A stretch of 64,000 nt of DNA from Limanda limanda (GCF_963576545.1 NC_083646.1:18129461-18193460); one strand, 5' to 3'. Positions 23,660-35,174 are shown, numbered from the stretch's first letter. The notes: generated by a model not told the origin, from the letters alone. Numbers and translations: made by a program.

Positions 23660-23728
23660 AAATCGCACAACATTACTCCAGGGGCCTCTGAAAGGAAAAA
23701 GAAAATCGCACATTACTCCAGAGGCCCC
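23660..23728. repeat. Direct duplication with inverted GGGGCCTCTG ends
   Basis: AAATCGCACAACATTACTCC at 23660-23679 recurs, with a 3-base deletion, from 23703. Each copy is followed by a GGCC box, and GGGGCCTCTG (23681-23690) is the exact reverse complement of CAGAGGCCCC (23719-23728). The period is about 43 bp. Confidence 0.75.
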
Positions 23729-23759
23729 CATTGTCTTACGTACTAAACCCGAGCATATC

Positions 23760-23935
23760 AGATGCCTACAGATCCCCTGCCGTCCTGCTTCTGAGCGGAG
23801 AGCGGAGAGCCTGCATAGAAAGATACAAATTGTCTCTCGTGCTGTGAGGTTGCTGGAACATAAATTGATGGCAGAGGCATTGTTGTCGTTGAGTAATATA
23901 CTTAGCATTATTCATAAAGAAGAGGGGAAGATTAA
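23760..23935. promoter_or_regulatory. Candidate conserved non-coding block
   Basis: ACATAAATTGATGGCAGAGG, GTCGTTGAGTAATATAC and GCATTATTCATAAAG in unique sequence. A plus-strand frame crosses it but shows no domain. Confidence 0.4.
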
Positions 23936-24426
23936 AAGGTTTTGGCTGGTGTTGAAAAAAAGGTACTTGACTGCGTGGGGTTACACATGGCCTAATGTGG
24001 GTTTTTCTTTATCTGCTGCAATTGTCCGAAATATAAATCCCCGGGGTTGTATCCACTGTGCATGTCATTGTACTGATATGAGCACAACAAATGGCAGGCA
24101 TAATAACACGTCATATCAGATTTGGTGCCAGCTGGAGTACATTACAGCTCTTTCTTATTGCTGCTCAACTTTTGTGGGGGTATACTGTATATGACTAAAC
24201 TGTGGTATTCGTAGTTATTGTTGCAGTTTATATTTCTCCTTTATGCTTTTCATTTAGTTTTGTGTACACTATGCACCATAGTGTATAAATGTCTTCATGG
24301 GATCCTCTTGAAAATGAGACTTTTACATGAGAGAGTGTCCCTTTTTTAACAATTCATTAATTCTTTGCGACCTCCGATCCGTCAGCTTAACTTTGTTGAA
24401 TCCTTCTACCCAACACAACGTTTTAC
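23936..24426. other. Non-coding DNA, no gene seen
   Basis: Moderately AT-rich, with nothing assignable. Confidence 0.5.
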
Positions 24427-24690
24427 TTTTTGGCTACATCCACACTAATACGTTTCTGTTTGAAAACTCATACACTCTGCTTCGGATACCCCTGGCTCCA
24501 CAGGACCCACTAAAACTGAAAAATTTGGAGACACGGCTGGGGACCAATTTTGCCTTGAAAACTCTGGGCCTGCTTTTTAGTCTGGACTGACAGAAACTGA
24601 GATGTTTGGGATTAATAAAGACGCTGACACTCACTAAGGCTTGGTGATTGAATCTTTTCTGACAGAGATCAATAAAAAAAAGTCATATGG
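24427..24690 (+). mobile_element. Non-autonomous DNA-transposon repeat, copy 1
   Basis: Begins GGCTACATCCACACTAATAC then GTTTCTGTTTGAAAACTC and ends in AAACTGAGATGTTTGGG-type sequence. This start (GGCTACATCCA.ACTAA with GAAAAC words) is a widespread teleost interspersed repeat and matches the copy at 27109. The internal GAAAAC and GTTTT words are partly inverted, as is usual for short foldback-type elements. No coding capacity. Confidence 0.6.
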
Positions 24691-25320
24691 ATGAAGCCTT
24701 AGTCACTGATGAGGTCACATATATACTGTTATGTCTGTGCCTCTTAACCTGATTGATCACATTGATTAAACTTTTTACCTTTTTCTTGTGTCACATGTTG
24801 TATCCACGCTTGGTTTCATTCTATTTATCTATATATTCATTTATGATATAAGTTGTCCTTCGATGTGCAGTGAAATAAAATATATCATTATTATAATTGT
24901 TATTATCAATACTATTATTTATATCGACTATTTTCAAGGAACTACCAGACTCTTTGGATTTTTAGAGGTGTTTTGTTTCTCTTTGTCATTTCTTGAAACA
25001 CAACAAAATAAGTTTATTGTGAAAAGGGACTGAGAAAATCTTCCTCTGAGCAGACTTCTTCTGATTTTGTCCTCTCATGGTGAATAAAGTATTAATAAAA
25101 TGGTTGTCAACCAGTTCTGTACGGAAAACACTCCTCTGTGCAAACATGTGTTGGAGATATGCTTTCCAGCAATAGTCGGTTGCTTTGCTTGAAAGCGGTA
25201 CCACTCAGAAGGGTTTGAAAGGCTAATCTTGTTTTTGGCACCTCTCGTCTCTTTTTTTTTCTTCTTTCTTTTCTCTTTTGCCTCATCGCTCCACTCCTCA
25301 AGCTCCTCTGTGTTCTTTCC
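24691..25320. other. AT-rich non-coding DNA
   Basis: No gene or recognised repeat. ATTATTATAATTG-type stretch near 24885-24920. Confidence 0.5.
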
Positions 25321-25880
25321 CTTAAGCCCTCAGGAATGGAGAAGAAAACACTGGCTGCCTCTGAAATGGGTTGATTTCACAATTATTTATTAGCGCGGCT
25401 TTCATCAACAATAAAGCTCCACCATGAATATAAAAAGACTCCTTGAGTTAGTGATCCTAAAGTATAGGCTGAAAGGTATATCCTCAATAAAAGCTTAAAC
25501 GTAGCTCCCACAGCTTTCTGCTATTATACCAACACTCTACATGACTCAAACATCTCACCCTCAGACTAACCACAGCCCTTTCTTTGGGCTGTCATCAGAG
25601 CCCGTGGTAAATTAGGCAGAGGGCCGGGCAACCACCCCTTGACTTTTATCGAGGCCAGGGTCTAATTGTAATTCACTGGACCCGACCTTTTGTTTCACTG
25701 AGTGCTTCATTTGCAGTTTGCAGTTTGCATGAACCCTGGAGACATTAACTCAGTCCCCTTTCCCCATTCATTACAATGCTATTAGTCTCCGCGAATTGAT
25801 CAATATATCATGTATAGAACATCTTGAATGTGGACTTCTGGCTCCTTTGTGAGCCCAGAGATAATGGTTTCCCCATTCAA
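25321..25880. promoter_or_regulatory. Candidate conserved non-coding block
   Basis: CACAATTATTTATTAGCGCGG, then near 25600-25800 GGTAAATTAGGCAG, GGTCTAATTGTAATTCACTG, CATTCATTACAATGC and CGCGAATTGATCAATATATC. A doubled TTGCAGTTTGCAGTTTGCAT lies near 25720. Unique, no frame. Confidence 0.4.
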
Positions 25881-27108
25881 GGCGGCTTGTAGGAACATGG
25901 AGATAAAGCAAGGCAGGGAAGAGTTATACCACTCACAGCTATGGAGAGGGAGCTATCTCGTCCCCCGATTATAAGTGGGTGAACTAAAACTGCATAAAAA
26001 AGGGACAGTTTATTGTGAGTAGGAGAGCGGGACTGGAGGAGGGTGTAAAGATCTGAGAGGCTCCAACTGGCACCTTTCATTCTCCTCAGGCGTCCAGGAG
26101 GGAGGAAATCATCCATCCTGCTCCACACAGCCTGATAGAGCTGTGCACGCTGTGATGCAATGAACGGCACCACGAGAAAAAAAAGGATTCAACGACATCT
26201 TTCTGAAATAGTAACTTTTTATACAAGCAGAGGTTTATGTTTTATCCAATCTATATCATTATCTCAATATACTTTTACTACATAATCCTATTGTTTATTG
26301 TATTGACTATAAAGACAATTATATGTTCACTTCAAACACTTCTTTCTTCCTTAATTATTTTACTTTCCGATGTGAATCTGTTCCAGTGACATCACGTGTT
26401 GTTGTACTACACTAAACCAAATGTAACACTGGTAAATGCCCATGTAGTAGTCATCTGTCAACAACAGCCGTGATTCTCAAGTGGCCATCGGTCTACATGT
26501 GTTAACTTGTCAAAAATAAACATGCATGCGCACGCAGGCAGGTTCGCATTGAGAGCTGAGAGCCTCGGTCTCATCATATTTCCCTTGAAGTACATCCCTG
26601 TCTCTACATCCTCGGTGCCGGGCCTTACAGATAGTCTGTGTACTGTGGCGCCCCTTGAGAAGGCCGACACAGAAGAAGGTCCTTGATAACATTTGTTGTT
26701 GGTGGAATGAGATTCGCTGCCTTTGCCGAATCCCTAGAGGGCAGCAGTACAAATGTTTTATATTCAGAGAAGACCTGCCTCTGCCTGTGATAAGCTCTGG
26801 TGATCCAATTGGCTTGTGTGAGAGTGGCAAAGGTTTGTTCAAATGAAAGAAGAGGCTGCTCAGGCAAACTGCAGTGATGGCCTCCCTGTCAGACACCGAA
26901 CGTTGGAAACAACTTCTTCTTCTACATAAGATGAAGTGATCACAGCCACAATTAACCACCCCCACTGTAGTATAGATTAATGGGGCATTAACATGAGCTA
27001 CATGCACACTGAAATCAAAAGATGGTCTTAGGGTGTCAACCTTTAACTACTGCATCACGTCAGGGAGAAAACAAATGGTTTAAAACATATTTGGGATGAA
27101 GACAATGT
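25881..27108. other. Non-coding DNA, no gene seen
   Basis: Open minus-strand frames at 25877-26173 and 26510-27007 (165 codons) were read through; neither shows a recognisable domain or convincing splice context. 26180-26460 is AT-rich. Confidence 0.45.
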
Positions 27109-27790
27109 GTCAGGCTACATCCATACTAAGTTTCTGTTTGAAAACAGCAATAAAGAGCAAAACAACAGTAAGTGCTTTGGCTTCGTATCTGTTTTAATCC
27201 CCGTCCATACTAACAGGTCTGAGAACTTATATCATGTGACTGCTCACGTACACTGTGCATGCACAAGCCGGAGTAGAATGGTCTGTATTTGTATAGCGCT
27301 TTTCAAGTCTTCATGACCAGTCAAAGCACTCTACAGGACAGTTTGCTGCATTTTACTACAGTGCATCTATACATTGTACAGAGTTGTTGTTGCAGTAAGA
27401 GCTCGGCTACAAACAAGTACCAGCAACGGGTGAACAGAGCTGGGGTTTATTTTCTTGGGCCGACGATAAGGTGGAACTGTCACTGATTTATTATGTTGTG
27501 TTCTACACTGGTAGCCAAGGCTGATGCGGATTATTTTCTTTTAGAAGGGGATCATGGGATAGGAGCTGGACGAGTCAGCGGAGGACACATCATGACCGAA
27601 AAGACCCAATCAGCAAGTGGTTGTGAGTGTCTACATCATCGTTTCCAATCATCTCTGATTCTGTCCGTCCAGACTATAACACTGCGCTGGAGTTTTCAAA
27701 CTAAAATGAGGCCAAGATCATTTCCAAACTTCTCAGTTGTTGCAACTCTGTGTGGACACCAGTGGTATCCATGGAAGAGTTGATGTATTC
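27109..27790 (+). mobile_element. Non-autonomous DNA-transposon repeat, copy 2, with nested insertion
   Basis: The left end GGCTACATCCATACTAAG.TTTCTGTTTGAAAAC matches the copy at 24427. The right part (GGAGTTTTCAAACTAAAATG, GTGTGGACACCAGTGG, GAGTTGATGTATTC) has the GTGTGGAC/GAAAAC wording of the same family. A different repeat interrupts it near 27281-27370. Confidence 0.6.
27281..27370 (+). repeat. Teleost GTATAGCGCTTTTC interspersed repeat fragment
   Basis: GTATTTGTATAGCGCTTTTC followed by AAGTC..GACCAGTCAAAGCAC and CTACAGGACAGTTTGC. This 'TATAGCGCTTTT...CAAAGCRCT' unit is a very common fish repeat fragment, apparently nested in the element spanning 27109-27790. Confidence 0.7.
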
Positions 27791-27794
27791 TATG

Positions 27795-27960
27795 GATACA
27801 CCCCCTTATCTAGGTCCACACCAAAATTCAATGGGCTCTTCACTCACCCATAACAGGTCATTTTCAATAAGTTTTGTTGTAATCTATCCAGTAGTTTTTG
27901 CATAATCTTGCAAAACACCATTGAAAACATAACCTCGTTGGCGGATATAAAAAAGGGGGA
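27795..27960 (+). mobile_element. RTE-like non-LTR retrotransposon 3' tail
   Basis: GTCCACACCAAAATTCAATG, CTATCCAGTAGTTTTTGC, then TAATCTTGCAAA and GAAAACATAACCTCGTTGG. This is the widespread fish tail in which 'CACCAAAATT.AATGGG', 'TCCAGTAGTTTTTGCGTAATC' and 'AACATAACCTCCTTGGCGGAGG' occur in order. It is a diverged 3' fragment without coding sequence. The clade name is from memory and tentative. Confidence 0.75.
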
Positions 27961-28542
27961 TTTCCTGTACTTGCATCAACTTGCATGTCTCTCATATATG
28001 GAAGAGTGTCTTTATAGCAACACTGTATCTATCCCCTTGTATTTTAAATTCTACTTATGGATATAATTTCAGTCAAGGCAGTGATCAGTTCAAGTGTTGT
28101 GGAGAAACAATGTTTGATCTATGTCGCTCCTATTGATACCCATACTGTAACTCCAATCTGAATAAGGCTCAATATGTGGAAACCTTCTTTTACTCCACCT
28201 GTACAATGTACTGGATGCAATGAAATCACAGGGGCAACGTGTCTACCTTGTGTTGTTACTTGATATTTACAGCGATACCCGGCCCTGATCGATGATGTAA
28301 ATGCATCTCTCTTGGTAAAACTCTTCCTGCTAACCAGCGCTCACAGCTGTCAGACACACAGGACCGGATCCTGTTCGTGTTCGAGCCTTCCTTTCTGTGC
28401 ATTTCCTCGTGAAGCTTTGACCTTTAAGATATGTCAGTGTGAAAAGAAAAAAAACATACATTCCCATATTCCCACAACTGCTATAGCTCCCTATGCAGGT
28501 GCACGTATGTGAGGAGGCCAGTGGAGACAAACTCTGTCTGAT

Positions 28543-28544
<2 letters not shown>
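27961..28544. other. Non-coding DNA, no gene seen
   Basis: Moderately AT-rich, nothing assignable. Confidence 0.5.

Positions 28545-28593
<49 letters not shown>
28545..28593. repeat. (AC)n microsatellite
   Basis: Pure AC repeat of 49 bp. Confidence 0.96.
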
Positions 28594-28596
<3 letters not shown>

Positions 28597-28747
28597 GTAG
28601 ACAGACACAAACACTAACATCTCTGAGTAACAGCCGTGGAGCCTCGGTTTGAATTCACTCTGCACCGTTCAAATGAGCTTTAATTTAGCTTCCTGCTGGC
28701 TCAATTGGGATTGTAATAGAACATATTACACCTTGTCCTGCAACACA

Positions 28748-28792
28748 AGCTCTCTCTCCCTCTCTCTCTCTCTTTCTCTCGCTCTCTCTCTG
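28748..28792. repeat. Imperfect (CT)n tract
   Basis: CT repeat with CCC, TTT and CGC interruptions. Confidence 0.85.
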
Positions 28793-28849
28793 GGCCTCTC
28801 TGTCTCCGTCCTGTGAGAATTGATTTTTCTTTTTTTTCCAAATGCAGGG

Positions 28850-29110
28850 GGGGAACAAATCAAAGGACAGAATGATTGTGTTGCAAAGAGAAACGGCAGA
28901 CATGGCATTGTAATCAATTTGACTATTAACTCACCGATGTTTTCCTTTTGCTCTACAAGAATTTTTCAGGGCCGTTATGTAATGCGTCGGCGACACACCG
29001 CTCGGCAGTAATTACGAACTTGATAAACAAAAACAGGGACACTGGGTTGGTGAAGCCTTTAAAAATTGTCAGGAGGTGAGTTGTGGAACATGCATCAGCG
29101 CTGAAGTAAT
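28850..29110. promoter_or_regulatory. Candidate conserved non-coding block
   Basis: GGCATTGTAATCAATTTGAC, TATTAACTCACCGATG, CGGCAGTAATTACGAAC and CTTGATAAACAAAAAC in unique balanced sequence with several CpGs. Confidence 0.42.
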
Positions 29111-29569
29111 CAAGACCAAATGTAATTGGATGCAAAAGGTGTTTGTGCAATCACAGCCAGCAGCTCTTGTTCTGCACTGTACTCAACACCTGCAAAAAAA
29201 AAAATATTTAGAGTCTCTCTCTCTCTCTATTTGCATCTCTGTGTCTCTAACTCTCTCAGCCCATCAGAAACAGTTAATTACCACAAGACTATTTTGGAGA
29301 ACCGGTTCAGTGCCTGTTCTAAACCTGCCTGTTTGGAAGGTTCTGTTCTCTTGTCCTGTGTTAATGCTCTAGAGCTACTTCAGAATTGTTCCTTGTCATT
29401 AGTGAGTCCCCCTCAAACAGTTATACAATGTGCTGTCACTTTTTATTGTTTGTGTGCAGAGCTTTTTATAGTTGTTTTACAGCGTATGGTGCAGAGTAAA
29501 GTAAGAAGACTATGTGTTCATCCTACCTGGTTCATCTGCAATGAAACTTTATGACTATTCACGTGTCTT
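29111..29569. other. Non-coding DNA
   Basis: An A10 run lies near 29195 and a short CT tract at 29214-29228. A 142-codon plus-strand frame (29126-29554) has no recognised domain. Confidence 0.45.
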
Positions 29570-30300
29570 ATAAATAAATTTGAATGATTTACTGAATTCT
29601 GTTGTTTGTTTATTTCCGAGGTTTGTTAACCTCATCTACAACACCCCTCTCGTGGTCGCCTTTCAAGCGCTCTGCTTTACTGATTAGCGTCAAACATTGT
29701 TATTTACAGAACTGCGTCGTAGAGCTAGGTACTAATGCAACATATCGTTAGAAAGCTAAGATTCTTCTGATTCCACTGATGTAAACCATTTCAAGATCTG
29801 ATCACTGACTTTTGTGGAAAACGCCTAGACATGGCCTTAGGAAAAAATCTCTCAAATATTAATTTTCTGTGGTATTGTTATCAAATTTGAACTTGGGCTA
29901 GTCAAGGTTTCATGCTCGGGTCCCATTGTGTTTTCCAGCTCATAAGTCCCAGCTAGAGTCATCAGCAGGCATCTGTTTACCAAAAATATTCAGGCGAAAA
30001 TAAAAACCTTCTACTTCACTGTGTGCCAACTGCTATTACTCAATGCCAGTAGCACTTAGAGTGATTCTGACTGTTGGGGGGGGGACGTTCAGAATGTTTC
30101 CTTTCAAAAGAGACCAAGATCATGCATGTACTTCAATTGGTTCAAGAACAGCTTTCAATTTAATTTGGGTGTCCTCAAACAGGCGTTTTAGGCGAATTTC
30201 AACCGCCTCTTAAGAGGTTAAGCAACCAACACAATCACCCGCCAGTGTTCACTACTTTTCAAAATAAAGCACTGTAATTCTGCTGAAAAGTGCAAAGCTG
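29570..30300 (+). repeat. Dispersed repeat, long copy
   Basis: Shares TTTGAATGATTTACTGAA (29580-29597) and then TATTTC.GAGGT.TGT.AAC with the copy at 40683. Far downstream it shares AAAATAAAGCACTGTAATTCTGCT with the same copy, where the match is AAAATAAAAGCTCTATAATTCTGCT. The two copies therefore have the same order of landmarks with different internal lengths. Class unknown. Confidence 0.55.
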
Positions 30301-30404
30301 AAAAGATGAACAATTCACTTGATATGCATTCCATACTCCACACAAACAAACAGACAGACAGATAGACAGACGGACTGGTGGTTATGGAATTCGTAGGTAG
30401 ATGC

Positions 30405-30650
30405 CATTTTTAGGGCTGGGCAAGTTAAGTCGTTTTAATCGAGTTAACTCAAGTGATGAGTTAACTTGATTAATTATTTCATCTCGCATTAACTCAGGTT
30501 TGATTATTTATTGTTTTATTGTGAAAGTCAGGCTTTTATTTTGTGAAAGTCTGTTGCTGACTGCTGCAGAACAGGAAAAAAGAAAATAATTGGCGGATAA
30601 ACAATCGAGTTAACTCATCACTTGAGTTAACTCAAGTGATGAGTGGCTTT
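30405..30650 (+). mobile_element. Non-autonomous DNA transposon with palindromic GTTAACTC ends
   Basis: Starts GGGCTGGGCAAGTTAA and carries GAGTTAACTCAAGTGATGAG at 30441-30460. The far end, from ATCGAGTTAACTC near 30604, runs into a perfect 32 bp palindrome at 30613-30644 centred on GTTAAC. The GGGCTGGGCAA.TTAA start with GTTAACTCG ends is a common fish repeat. The 250 bp unit has no coding capacity. No flanking target duplication could be fixed with confidence. Confidence 0.65.
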
Positions 30651-30849
30651 GGTGACTGCAGCATTGTTACTGACAAAAATGGACTCCTAGTACAAGCCGA
30701 GGTGACAGGCAAAGCAACATGTTTTTTTTCTTTTTTCTTTTCTCCCAAACAAAAAGCGACTCCTCCCTCCCCTTTTCTGCTTCCGTCCCACAACATATAT
30801 CCATCCTGTACCGTCAGAGGAGCTCACCTTGACAGCTCCTCCAGTCACC

Positions 30850-31215
30850 CCCTTCTAAGTGGATGATTAAAAAGAGATGGAGGGGTTTTACTGGTGGCTG
30901 GTATGCGTGGCATCCCAGGAGCCCCCCCTCGGAGCTAGCCAAGCGGAGCGAGCTACAGCTGTCCTCCAAACAAGCCCGGCCATCCTTTATTTATTTCCGC
31001 TTAAATATTGATGCGTGTTATGAAAGGTTTAAAATAATGTGTCTGCCTTTCTTTTTTCCCTTCCTCTGCCCCAGCACACAGTTTTCTAATGCATAAATAA
31101 TTCTCTGCTCGGACACCGGGTCCACATTAGGTGGGGTGTATCCGCTGTATCACATTCTTTCTGCCTGAGAGAAAATACCCATCCCTTGTAATTTCCTACA
31201 CTTATACAATCGGCG
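30850..31215. promoter_or_regulatory. Candidate conserved non-coding block
   Basis: CGCTTAAATATTGATGCGTG, CTAATGCATAAATAATTCTC, CTTGTAATTTCCTAC and AGTAAATAATTAATGTGCG in unique sequence. Two short pyrimidine patches are the only repeats. Confidence 0.42.
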
Positions 31216-31740
31216 TCGGCAGTAAATAATTAATGTGCGAATTTAGGGCTAAAACTCCAACACAATATGACTTCATGTCAAGGGTTAGTCCCTGCAGATT
31301 TGGAGCTGAATCATCTCGCAAAATGAAATCTTCCTCTCCACAAAAGGGGGCATCCTTTTGGAGTTCCTTCCCTTTTATTCCTCCCTCCATTGTGCCCCCT
31401 CTCCCCCCTCCCCTCTCTAAATCTGATCTGCCCTCCTTTCCTGTAGAGAGAAGCGTGGGTCTAGCAGCCGTCTGGACGAGGCCTTGCTTTGCATGACTGG
31501 TGATAACTGAACGATTTAGCCCGTTATTAGCCCAGGATGTGTTTTGTTTTTGAACACAAATGGGTTTTTCACACGGACATGAACCCGTTTTTTGATTGTG
31601 TCGGCGAAAAGCAGTGTGAGCCGGGGCAGAGCCTGGTGGCACGTGCCGTAATGTACGACTCCACTTCTAAATGCGCCCCGGCCACATCCATTTGTGAGAT
31701 AGAAAAAAAAATGAAGGGAGGGGAGATGAAAGGTGAATGA
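31216..31740. promoter_or_regulatory. Possible regulatory DNA with CpG-containing patch
   Basis: 31216-31500 is balanced. 31500-31690 has GAACGATTTAGCCCGTTATTAG, whose key part ACGATTTAGCCCGTTATT is unique here. A 146-codon minus frame (31202-31642) has no recognised domain. Confidence 0.3.
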
Positions 31741-31792
31741 AGGGAGAATAGTGATTTCACTCTCTATGCTTCAATTAACACGTCGCGGCGAG

Positions 31793-31875
31793 TGCAGCTG
31801 CCTTCGGCAGTGAGCGCTTTCGAAGGCGTCTCCTGTGGACGTGTGGCGAGACTTCAGGGCCACAGGAGAACTGCA
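31793..31875 (+). other. Cloverleaf-like foldback, possible structured RNA
   Basis: Four helices nest in 83 nt. P1 is TGCAG 31793-31797 with CTGCA 31871-31875. P2 is CTGCC 31798-31802 with GGCAG 31806-31810. P3 is the hairpin 31815-31828 (CGCTTTCGAAGGCG). P4 is TCTCCTGTGG 31829-31838 with CCACAGGAGA 31860-31869, ten perfect pairs and a 21 nt loop. P2 abuts P1, and P4 abuts P3. It is not a tRNA: the acceptor stem is only five pairs and there is no B box. It lies in a balanced, CpG-containing block (31750-31930) that is itself a candidate regulatory element, so symmetric factor sites are an alternative. Confidence 0.45.
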
Positions 31876-31930
31876 GCAGAGTCAGAGCTTTTAGCCCGGT
31901 GATTGGAGAGTTTAACTTCAATTAAACAGG

Positions 31931-33265
31931 GGATATGATATGAGTGATACTGATGGGTTTCGTCATTGTTAGACCACCGAACATCCGAGGCTTTGTTCAG
32001 AGGCAGGGACTGAACAGCTGTGGGGAAATGCATATTTTCTATGTTTCAACAGAAGAATACATCTGGCCTTATTTTAAAAAACATGGTAAAACATTTTGGA
32101 AGCATAAATCTGTATAATGTGTGCGGTTCTTGTCTCTCACCATCTTATTCTGCTCTCTTCCAATTGCAGTAAAAGTCAAACCAACAAACTCTTCACCTCA
32201 AATATAAGCTGAACGTCTGCTTGTTTAATCACTGGGCTGTGATTATGGATAAACAGCTGCATCCAAACAAAGAACATTTTGGGGCACTGGCTCTTTATTT
32301 TTATGCCAATGTCTTACAGCTGTTAATAAATTCCAGAAATCTCTGTTTATCTTGAGAACTGTTCATCTTGTCAATTTTACACTTAACATGTGTGTTTTAA
32401 AGGGCCCAAGGAAGAGTAGCGTGGAATTTGGTGCGATCTAGACACGGGATATGTTCGATAGTAATAAACTATGAATAAACAGGCGACCACCATTCTGTAC
32501 TAACTGGGACTAGGATTCATTTACATAAGTGATGTTGTCCATCCCAACGATGAGGATGTTCATGACAACTGATTCTCCAGTTTGGGGTTCAGTGTACTGA
32601 GTTGATCCTCACTGAAATTTGAATAAACAGGTGAGTAGCTCTTTGTGCAGCAGCGATGAAACAACATGAGGGAGTCCAGCTGCAGGTCTTTACTTACTCA
32701 GTTCAATCACTGCAGGTCACTTTAACAGTTTCAGAAAGGGAAGCTGCAACCAGCATCACCACCGGACAAGAAAACAGCCCATTCCAAAAAGGTATGTTTG
32801 CAAACAGGCAGTATTATTATTATCTTACGATATCTAGTGCGTCATTTGCTGCAGTCAGTGGAAAATGTTTCAGTAACAACGAGTCTTACAATATAATTTT
32901 TCGTAGACATTTCCCTTTTTGTTCTATGTAAAGACAAACAACCCAACATGTATTGAATTTTTTTTCTTTTTCTGTCATATCTCGAGATTGTTTTTTGGGG
33001 GGGGCTGTAATGAGAGAGTGGGAGAGACAAATATTGTTTTGATGTGAGACGGTCAGTCACCACACCCTCGGGCGTATTCTCCAGACATTTATCGTGAACA
33101 GAAATGACCCCGGGTCCCGTCCTGACCTCTGTGAAGCCCAAGGATCAATGACATCTTTGCCTTTTCCCCCTTTTCCTCCACTCTGCTGCACTGGCTTTAG
33201 AGACAAGAAGTGCTCCGGGCTACACACATGTCCTGCTGGCCACCCCCTCTGTAGATAGTGTCAAT

Positions 33266-33266
<1 letters not shown>
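31931..33266. other. Non-coding DNA, no gene seen
   Basis: Mostly AT-rich; a balanced patch lies near 33050-33140. Short frames only. Confidence 0.5.

Positions 33267-33267
<1 letters not shown>

Positions 33268-33331
<64 letters not shown>
33268..33331. repeat. (TG)n microsatellite
   Basis: Pure 64 bp TG repeat. Confidence 0.97.
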
Positions 33332-33333
<2 letters not shown>

Positions 33334-33469
33334 CCAGGCCCTTGACCACCTTGCACTGTAATCACCACACACAGCTGCCACCTGACACTCTCTGTTCCTC
33401 TCATTCGCTGCTTCCTTCTCCATCCGACCCCCTCCCACGCTATTACTGGTATGATCTCAACAGTGGATC

Positions 33470-33655
33470 CTAATGTCTCTCGCCATGATTAATCTGATAA
33501 ATAATAAATATATCAATCTAGCCGCTTGACAAGGACTAATTCTAACCAGCGGGAAGGCACAAGCCCCCTTTAACTGCCGCCTGTAGCTGCCAAATTAATT
33601 ATTTAATGACTAATTCTTTAGGAAATGGGAAAGTTTTGATTAATACTGTCCAGGT
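33470..33655. promoter_or_regulatory. Candidate conserved non-coding block
   Basis: GCCATGATTAATCTGATAAA, CAATCTAGCCGCTTGAC, GCCAAATTAATTATTTAATG and ACTAATTCTTTAGG: a cluster of TAAT/TTAATTA words in unique sequence, between two long CA/TG arrays. Confidence 0.45.
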
Positions 33656-33725
33656 ATCTGTCTTCAGTTGTTTGATGTATGTCAGAGAATTCAACCCTCG
33701 CTGTCTCTGTGACCGACCTTTACAC

Positions 33726-34640
<915 letters not shown>

Positions 34641-34644
34641 TTTT

Positions 34645-34827
34645 CAGGTGCAAAAGGTTTGACTCTTTTAAATATTGTATTGTATGTATATATTAATATT
34701 GTATCTCTTAGCTATATTGTGTACTTCCATTTATTGCTATTTTCAGTAGATATTACTATTCTTACTGGAGCAAGTGTAACAAATCAAATTTCCCCAGAGG
34801 ATCAATATTGTATTTCTGATTCTGATA
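34645..34827 (+). mobile_element. Non-LTR retrotransposon 3' tail, Rex1-like
   Basis: AT-rich 3' UTR, then CTGGAGCAAGTGTAACAAAT, then AAATTTCCCCAGAGGATCAA, then TATTTCTGATTCTGAT. This is the familiar fish order 'GGAGC..CTGTAACA', 'AATTTCCCC....GATCAATAAAGTA' and a TGATTC-type terminal repeat. Heavily diverged, no coding part. Family name tentative. Confidence 0.75.
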
Positions 34828-35174
34828 GGAGCTCCATTTGTACCAATTCTGCAAACTGCTTATTTCCAATCTATAAACCAGTCTGGTGTACAGACTTTAA
34901 ATATCTAAATAAAGTAAAAACTTAAACACGATTCAAAAATAATATTGAAAAAAGAAAAACATGTTTTAAGTCATGTCTGTTGGAGTAAGACATTGTGATG
35001 AACAACTTTCCTCCTGATTCATTCATCATTGTTTGGTTTTTAATCATGATATGCTTCCTCTGGCCTCTCACCCCTTGCTAACAACCAACCTGCCCTCAGG
35101 GTGAGGAGAGGAGACCTGCCTTTAATAGGGCCAGCAACCTGACAAATCTCAGTCCGTCTTTATATGTCCCCGCA
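34828..35174. other. Non-coding DNA
   Basis: AT-rich, no gene or further repeat recognised. Confidence 0.5.

Noticed and set aside
25877..26173. 98-codon minus-strand frame that looked mildly protein-like
   Set aside because: No family recognised in this or the neighbouring frames; CNE-like or chance.
26510..27007. 165-codon minus-strand frame
   Set aside because: No recognisable motif, ordinary base composition and no supporting promoter or splice sites; most likely chance.
33552..33575. GCACAAGCCCCCTTTAACTG resembling module M2
   Set aside because: It shares the AGCCCCCTTTAA core but lacks the GATACAG and TTAATTAA boxes; too short to count as a fifth copy.
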